From positions 10,604,501 to 10,668,500 of the forward strand of contig OX344758.2 in assembly GCA_947034885.2 (NCBI GenBank): a DNA stretch of 64,000 nucleotides, given 5' to 3'. The notes under the pieces are model-generated. The model ran no database searches and was not told the DNA's origin. It worked only from the letters and a program-made list of their open reading frames with translations. The position numbers and the translations under genes were made by a program. Origin of the DNA: Thuidium tamariscinum (Eukaryota > Streptophyta > Bryopsida > Hypnales > Thuidiaceae). How positions within the stretch are numbered: position 1 is the stretch's first letter; every line of letters begins with the position of its first letter. Shown one piece after another: positions 59,410 through 64,000 of this stretch.

Positions 59410-61806
59410 CTACGCGTCCTCCACCAGCAGCGCCGACTTGATGCGCTGCACCGTGCAAGAAATCAGGTTGTTCACCGTCGCCACGGATTCCAGCGACAGA
59501 CGCGCCGACGGGATGCTGCTCACCAGGATCTGGAACGCCACAGTCAACAAAGAACCGCCGCTGCCGCGACCTGACTCGGCGCTCATCTGACCGCCCGACT
59601 GGTCACCGCTGGGACCGTCAGGCAGGATGGCGAAACCCGACGGGAGCAGAGCCACGTACGCAGGATCGCCGCCCTGAAGCACCAAATTCATCGCCGGAAT
59701 GTCCACCGGCGCGTAGATCACCAAAGAACCGGAAGCGTCCGTGCAGCTCTCCTGCAAAATCAGCATGTTGCTCTGCGAAGAGTTCATGGCGTTCACGCGA
59801 AGCAAAGACACGCTGTTGCCAGGGTCCTGACCCTTCGCGATGTGCGCCATCTCCGTCACCATCCCGCCGTTCGACAAAATGTCCCACTCGCTGCGGAGAC
59901 GCTCGTCGCGCAGGAACTGGAACACACGAGCGGGAGAAACAGGCAGCCACATCGAAGTCGCCGCGCTCAGCACGATCCCGTGGGGCTCACCCGGGTTGTC
60001 CACGCTCTTGCGGGTCATCACGCGCACGTCCTCGTCGCCGCTCCCCGAAAGAGTCGTCCAGGTGTGCACCGTCGACGCACTCACGCCCGCGCAAAAGTTG
60101 TTCGTCATGCGCTGTGCCAGCTTCAGCATGCTGCGGCGACCGCTCGCGCTCGGCACACCGCCCAGGTCACGAGACGCGATGTTGCTCGCCAGAAGGCTAG
60201 CCAGACGCTCACACTGACGCTGCAGGGTCGCGAGCCAACGCTGCGCACCGAATGCCAGACCGGTGTTCACAAGCTCACGGTACATCCGATGCACGGCGCG
60301 ATCGTCGTACTCCATGTGCTCCACGCACGTCACCTTCGCGTACCCGTTCGGCGTGTCCTGGATCAGCACACCGGAAGGACGACGACGACAACGCATCAGC
60401 GACGGAGGCGGGTTGTCGCGCAGAGAATCCACCGACACGTCCACCACGGCCCACACGCCCTCCGCGTGCTGCTTGCAGTAACGCAGAAAGTAAACCTCGC
60501 GCGTCGGAACCAGCGGAGACAGAACCTGAAGCTCCGCGTACATCAGCTGCAGCGCTCCGTTGCGGTTGCTCGGCACGCCCGTCGACAAAACGTCCACCGT
60601 CAGCGCACGAGACACCATGCAAGGGAACATGTCCTTCCACTGCGTCGCGTCCATCAAAGTCTCCACCAAACTCACGCCGTTCATCATCACCAAGGCCGTC
60701 TCGCGCGTCGCCTCCGTCTTCAGACCCACCGGACGCAGCCCCTGCGGAAACTGACGCAGGTACTCGTCGTAGTTTAGCTGCTCGCGAATGCCGCTGCCGT
60801 CGCCCAGGCTCACCCACAGAGGATCCTCCGACTGTGCCATGCGCACCAGCTCTTCCATCGCCATCACGGCCAGCTCCACCACCATCGGCTTCTCCGCCTC
60901 CGTCAGACCACCAGGCCTCGCCACATCCGCCACGCTCGGACCCGCCACCAGGTCCAGGTTACCGACTCCCGCCTGCAACCCGCCGAAGCTGCTCCCGCCC
61001 ACCTGCAGGTCCAGCGACGAGCTCGGCAGAGCGAGAGGCAGCATCGGCGTGATGGGACGACCCAGGTGCTTGGCCGCCAGGGCAGACATGCGATCCAGCT
61101 CCTCTTTCAGACGACCGTTCTCGATACGAAGCTGCTGCTCGTCGAACGACATCTCGCCCACCGTCGCCGGACCGCCGCAATGCGGACACTGAGGATTCTT
61201 CAAAGCCTCGCGCAAAATCAAGTTCTCGTTGCGCAGCTTCTCGTTCTCCGCGCGCAGCATCGAATTCTCCGCGCGCTCGGTGTGCGCCTTCATCTGCGTT
61301 CGACGGTTCTGGAACCAAAACTTCACCTGACGCGGCTCCAGACCCAAGTCCTTGCTCAGCTGCTGACGCTGCTTGTCGTCCGGGTGCGGGCACTCCTTGA
61401 ACAGCATCTCCATCTCCTGAATCTGACGCGGCGTGTGACGATGGTAACGCTTCTTGCGAGGCGGATGGTCGGGGTCCTGGTCGTCGTCCGACGCGCCCTC
61501 CATGTTGTCGCTGCCCGAACGGGACCCGTACTCCTGTTCCTCTTTGCTGCGCTGCTGTTGTTGCTGCTGTTGCTGCTGTAGTAACTGGTCGCTCTCGGCC
61601 GTCTGGCTGCCGTCGCGAGTGGGGGGTGCCAGCGACAGCGAAGGTGACGTGTAGTGCTTCGGGGGCGGGCGCGACATGGCCAAAGGGGGAATGGGGCGAG
61701 GGGGTGCCATCGCTCCTGTGCGCATGCCACCCAGCTCGCCGCCGAAGCCCAGCCCCAGACTGCCGTTAGACGGCGACACTTGCACGGTGACTCCGCCCAG
61801 CCTCAT
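59410..61806 (-). CDS. Class IV homeodomain-leucine zipper (HD-Zip IV) transcription factor
   Basis: A DNA-binding regulator of the family that controls epidermal and outer-layer cell fate in land plants. The uninterrupted frame runs from a TAG at 61915-61917 to the TAG stop at 59410; the first in-frame ATG is at 61806, giving 798 residues (numbering below counts from there). Order: Gly/Pro-rich N-terminus, a Gln run (about 77-85), acidic stretch (105-113), homeodomain about 116-176 with the helix-3 motif [13 protein letters not shown], then the zipper-loop-zipper (177-248) with the CPHCGG loop typical of class IV. The START lipid-binding-like domain spans about 306-533, beginning [16 protein letters not shown], and the HD-SAD region follows to the C-terminus ([18 protein letters not shown], about 758-775). 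There is no MEKHLA domain, which separates it from class III. It binds DNA as a dimer in the nucleus. The coding region is intronless and GC-rich, unlike many family members. An upstream exon joined at 61914 could add residues, since the frame is open to there. Confidence 0.94.
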   Translation of the reverse strand: MRLGGVTVQVSPSNGSLGLGFGGELGGMRTGAMAPPRPIPPLAMSRPPPKHYTSPSLSLAPPTRDGSQTAESDQLLQQQQQQQQQRSKEEQEYGSRSGSDNMEGASDDDQDPDHPPRKKRYHRHTPRQIQEMEMLFKECPHPDDKQRQQLSKDLGLEPRQVKFWFQNRRTQMKAHTERAENSMLRAENEKLRNENLILREALKNPQCPHCGGPATVGEMSFDEQQLRIENGRLKEELDRMSALAAKHLGRPITPMLPLALPSSSLDLQVGGSSFGGLQAGVGNLDLVAGPSVADVARPGGLTEAEKPMVVELAVMAMEELVRMAQSEDPLWVSLGDGSGIREQLNYDEYLRQFPQGLRPVGLKTEATRETALVMMNGVSLVETLMDATQWKDMFPCMVSRALTVDVLSTGVPSNRNGALQLMYAELQVLSPLVPTREVYFLRYCKQHAEGVWAVVDVSVDSLRDNPPPSLMRCRRRPSGVLIQDTPNGYAKVTCVEHMEYDDRAVHRMYRELVNTGLAFGAQRWLATLQRQCERLASLLASNIASRDLGGVPSASGRRSMLKLAQRMTNNFCAGVSASTVHTWTTLSGSGDEDVRVMTRKSVDNPGEPHGIVLSAATSMWLPVSPARVFQFLRDERLRSEWDILSNGGMVTEMAHIAKGQDPGNSVSLLRVNAMNSSQSNMLILQESCTDASGSLVIYAPVDIPAMNLVLQGGDPAYVALLPSGFAILPDGPSGDQSGGQMSAESGRGSGGSLLTVAFQILVSSIPSARLSLESVATVNNLISCTVQRIKSALLVEDA

Positions 61807-63100
61807 TCCCCGCTGCTCCGCCGCGCTTGACGCTTGAGCTTGCGACCTGTCTCCAGCGGCATTCCTAATCCGCGACCATCTTGACAACCCTCCGCTATCC
61901 CTTCTTTCTCCTTTCTAGCACCTGACAATGCTGATTTCGATGCTGATGAGGAGTCTTTAGCTCACTTTCAGCACGTAGGCGTTGGAGGTTCCTGAACTCG
62001 ATTGAACTTGGATATCACAGGTGTCGAGATTTGCTTTGAGCTGCTGCAGTGCTCGCGGGCAGTATGGCCTCCTCCGCTAGCTGTTTTTGAATGATACATA
62101 CACTTACACTTGTTCGAACTTCTTACAGAATAAAACCGATTGATAAGTAGTTACCGACCTCCCTCGGGGCCACCGTCTCATGCAACGTATAGAAGGGAAC
62201 GGACAGTTCAACCGCTCTGCTATGGATACAAGGTAGATATTATTTACTGAATCAGAATTCAGTCGCCATGTTGCAAAGGACTGGAAGAATGAACACTTGA
62301 AGCATGGTTGATAGAAAGAAAGAATCAAGCAAAGGCCATGTCAAGGGAAGGGAAGGGAGAGAGTTGCGAGAGCAAGGAACTGGAGAGAAGAGGGAGGCAA
62401 TGCCCAGCGACGGAAACACGGTTGGACGGACGCCGAGGTCTGTTGCTGCCACTGTATTGCTGTGCCTCCCGCCCTCTCTCGGACAGTCCGAAGAAAAGGA
62501 AAGAGAGAGAAGCTCCGCAGTTGGGTCCGACTGAATCCCCTCTCTCTCTCGTTTTCTCCCTCTCGACACGGCAAAACACCCTACGTCGCCACCGAGTCCA
62601 GCTCGACCAAAACTCCTCTACCCTAACCCGCGTCTCCCCTCACCCTAATACACCCCTGATCGACCACACCAGAGACACGCCGCTCTCGCCACGTATTAAC
62701 TAGTATCGAGCTCCCACTTCACCACGCTACTGCCGCCACGCTAAGCAGGACACCAAAGACCCCACTTTGAACACTGTAAGTCAGTCGAGTGAACGAGATG
62801 TTCAATCGCTATTGTCAACGTTGAGCGCGGTCAGCTCGCTCGCCCACCACACGCAAACCATCAGCACACCAGAAGAAAATGAATAATATAAGAATACAAA
62901 ACGCAAACCAATACCCAGCGCTCCAGTCCTCTCAACCTCAGCTCGCCAGCTACACGGAAGCCCCCGCACCGCTACCTCGCAACCCAGCAAGTCACAACTG
63001 GTGAGAGCAGGACCGCAACTGCACAGTCCCAATCATCAACCTCCTGATCTATCGACACAGCAGGCTCGACAACTAACTCGATCAGTCTTCTTCGAGAACT
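61807..63100 (-). promoter_or_regulatory. Leader and promoter region of the HD-Zip IV gene
   Basis: GC-richer DNA upstream of the start on the minus strand. On that strand it holds a GA-rich tract at about 62535-62570 (mirrored CTCTCTCTC on plus) and a purine/pyrimidine-asymmetric section from 62340 to 62580. A possible leader intron has donor AGT|GTAAGTG at about 62107 (minus) but only weak acceptors near 61915-61930. A TATA-like TTATATTATT lies near 62878-62890. No L1-box (TAAATGYA) was found by eye. The transcription start is not determined. Confidence 0.4.
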
Positions 63101-63720
63101 GCGAAAGCTGATACTACCACTTCGTGAAGTTGGCCAAGACGAGGAGGGGGAGCCCCAGCCGAGCAGAAGGGGAAGGCAAGAGAGAGAGGGGGGACTGGCC
63201 GGGCGAGTGAAGGATATGGCGCATTGAATGCAGGCGCGCAAAGGGGGACTGCAAGCACCCAAGGCGAGAAAAGAAAGCAGCAGTGGCAGCAGGTGAGCTC
63301 ATCAATGCAGCTGCGCACTCCGGCGAGGGATGAAAATTAGTGGAGGGGTGTAAATAGCCTTCAGGTCCCAGGGACTGGAGGAAAAGGGCCCCTTTGGAGG
63401 CTCCCCATTTGGTGCACGCTTCCCTAGTTCCCCCCGTTTCTTTTGTTGAGTTTTTTAACTTCATTCGAGACAAATCGGGGGCTTTTCATTTTCCACTGCT
63501 GTTTCTGGCTGGTCTCCTCTGCTGCTGCTGCCTGACACTTCGACGGGGGCAGAAGGCTCTGCTGCTTCCTGTCAGTCCTGGTTTGGACTCGCACTCCCGG
63601 CCCGGTGCGGTTCTTCATCATCGTCACTCACTCGCCCGTCTTGGATTGTCGAAAAAGATGAGCTCAAAAATTTTGGCATTTGCGGGGGTAGCTTTGGAAT
63701 AATTGTTTCCTTTTGGTGGT
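63101..63720. other. GC-richer upstream flank, no gene recognised
   Basis: Overlapping frames on both strands (63114-63473 on -, 63394-63702 on +) are low-complexity Ser/Pro/Leu-rich and show no domain. Likely distal promoter or boundary DNA of the island; nothing further is supported. Confidence 0.35.
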
Positions 63721-63801
63721 TTTTGTTTCTCCTAAAAGTAGAATACAGATTGGTAATGCAATGGTTCCCATTTGTTCTTAAAAATAAATAAATAAAAAAT
63801 A

Positions 63802-63891
63802 CTCCTTCTATCCCACTAAAAGCTTTCCAAATTTTTCTTGCAAAGATTGTAAATCAGCCTAATTAGGAAGCTTTTAGTGGGACAAAGGGAG
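63802..63891. mobile_element. Stowaway-like miniature element, 90 bp
   Basis: Left end CTCCTTCTATCCCACTAAAA and right end (reversed) CTCCCTTTGTCCCACTAAAA are nearly the same, and TA flanks both sides (63800-63801, 63892-63893). The CTCCCT..GTCCCA terminus with a TA duplication is the classical Stowaway (Tc1/mariner) signature. It folds into one hairpin. It lies at the edge of the GC-rich island, upstream of the HD-Zip IV gene. Confidence 0.88.
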
Positions 63892-64000
63892 TAGAAAACA
63901 AGTTGTTGTTCTAGGTTGTCCATGCACGTTTGTATATTGCTATGGTTAGTTTGTTTTTTATCTGATTTGCAGAATTGATTTTGGTAGAAAGAAGGTCAAA
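63892..64000. other. AT-rich flank at the window edge
   Basis: Nothing recognised. Confidence 0.4.

Noticed and set aside
59842..60777. 311-codon plus-strand frame rich in His/Arg/Gln
   Set aside because: It lies wholly antisense to the HD-Zip IV coding region. The composition is what a GC-rich codon bias produces on the opposite strand, and no domain is seen.
60252..61052. 266-codon plus-strand frame rich in Pro/Ser/Arg
   Set aside because: A second antisense shadow of the same gene, with low-complexity composition and no domain.
59410..61806. Class III HD-Zip identity
   Set aside because: The CxxCGG loop between zipper halves and the absence of a MEKHLA domain point to class IV.

Overview
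This is a window of a plant nuclear genome. The evidence is two genes from plant families: a spliced protein phosphatase 2C of the plant group G type (25953-29406, + strand, four coding exons with GT-AG introns) and a class IV homeodomain-leucine zipper transcription factor (59410-61806, - strand). The homeodomain gene has an uninterrupted, GC-rich coding region, whereas flowering-plant members of the family usually have several introns. That, together with the base composition, makes me lean towards a seed-free land plant such as a bryophyte or lycophyte. This is inference; the sequence does not settle the species.

The composition is strongly bimodal. Most of the window (about 1-13380, 14660-17090, 18480-24400, 30500-39310, 40860-56640) is AT-rich, CpG-poor and without genes. 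It consists of worn transposable elements, mostly short ones with terminal inverted repeats (TIRs). Five islands are richer in GC and CpG: 13381-14660, 17090-18480, 24410-30500 (phosphatase gene), 39320-40850 and 56650-63720 (homeodomain gene). Three of the five hold no gene I can recognise. The simplest reading is methylated, decaying repeat DNA with unmethylated gene islands.

The repeat landscape is the most distinctive part. A recurring family of elements is bounded by TTAA and begins CCCCTAAAG or a close variant; the copy at 43366-44292 has a 15-base perfect TIR including the TTAA. Copies or relatives lie near 4581, 5002, 11330, 19143, 20031, 32522, 44729 and possibly 53984. The TTAA plus CCC terminus resembles piggyBac elements, but no transposase is visible, so the family is non-autonomous here. 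Other elements sit inside these copies: a CACTA-type miniature element at 11533-11684 with a 3-base target duplication and a matching unoccupied site in related copies, and a TA-target element at 20709-21108 whose empty site also survives in two related repeats. There are also a Tourist-like element just upstream of the phosphatase promoter, a Stowaway-like element near the right edge, a pair of larger TIR elements in opposite orientation (7381-9528 and 52032-53380), a probable solo LTR (7835-8645) and two short tandem arrays with the same 177-178 base period (6549-7082 and 14749-15310).

The two genes are 30 kb apart with no sign of joint function. By family knowledge the phosphatase dephosphorylates Ser/Thr in stress or hormone signalling, and the homeodomain protein regulates transcription in the epidermis. 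Both have long leaders with GA-rich tracts. No tRNA, rRNA or CRISPR feature was seen.
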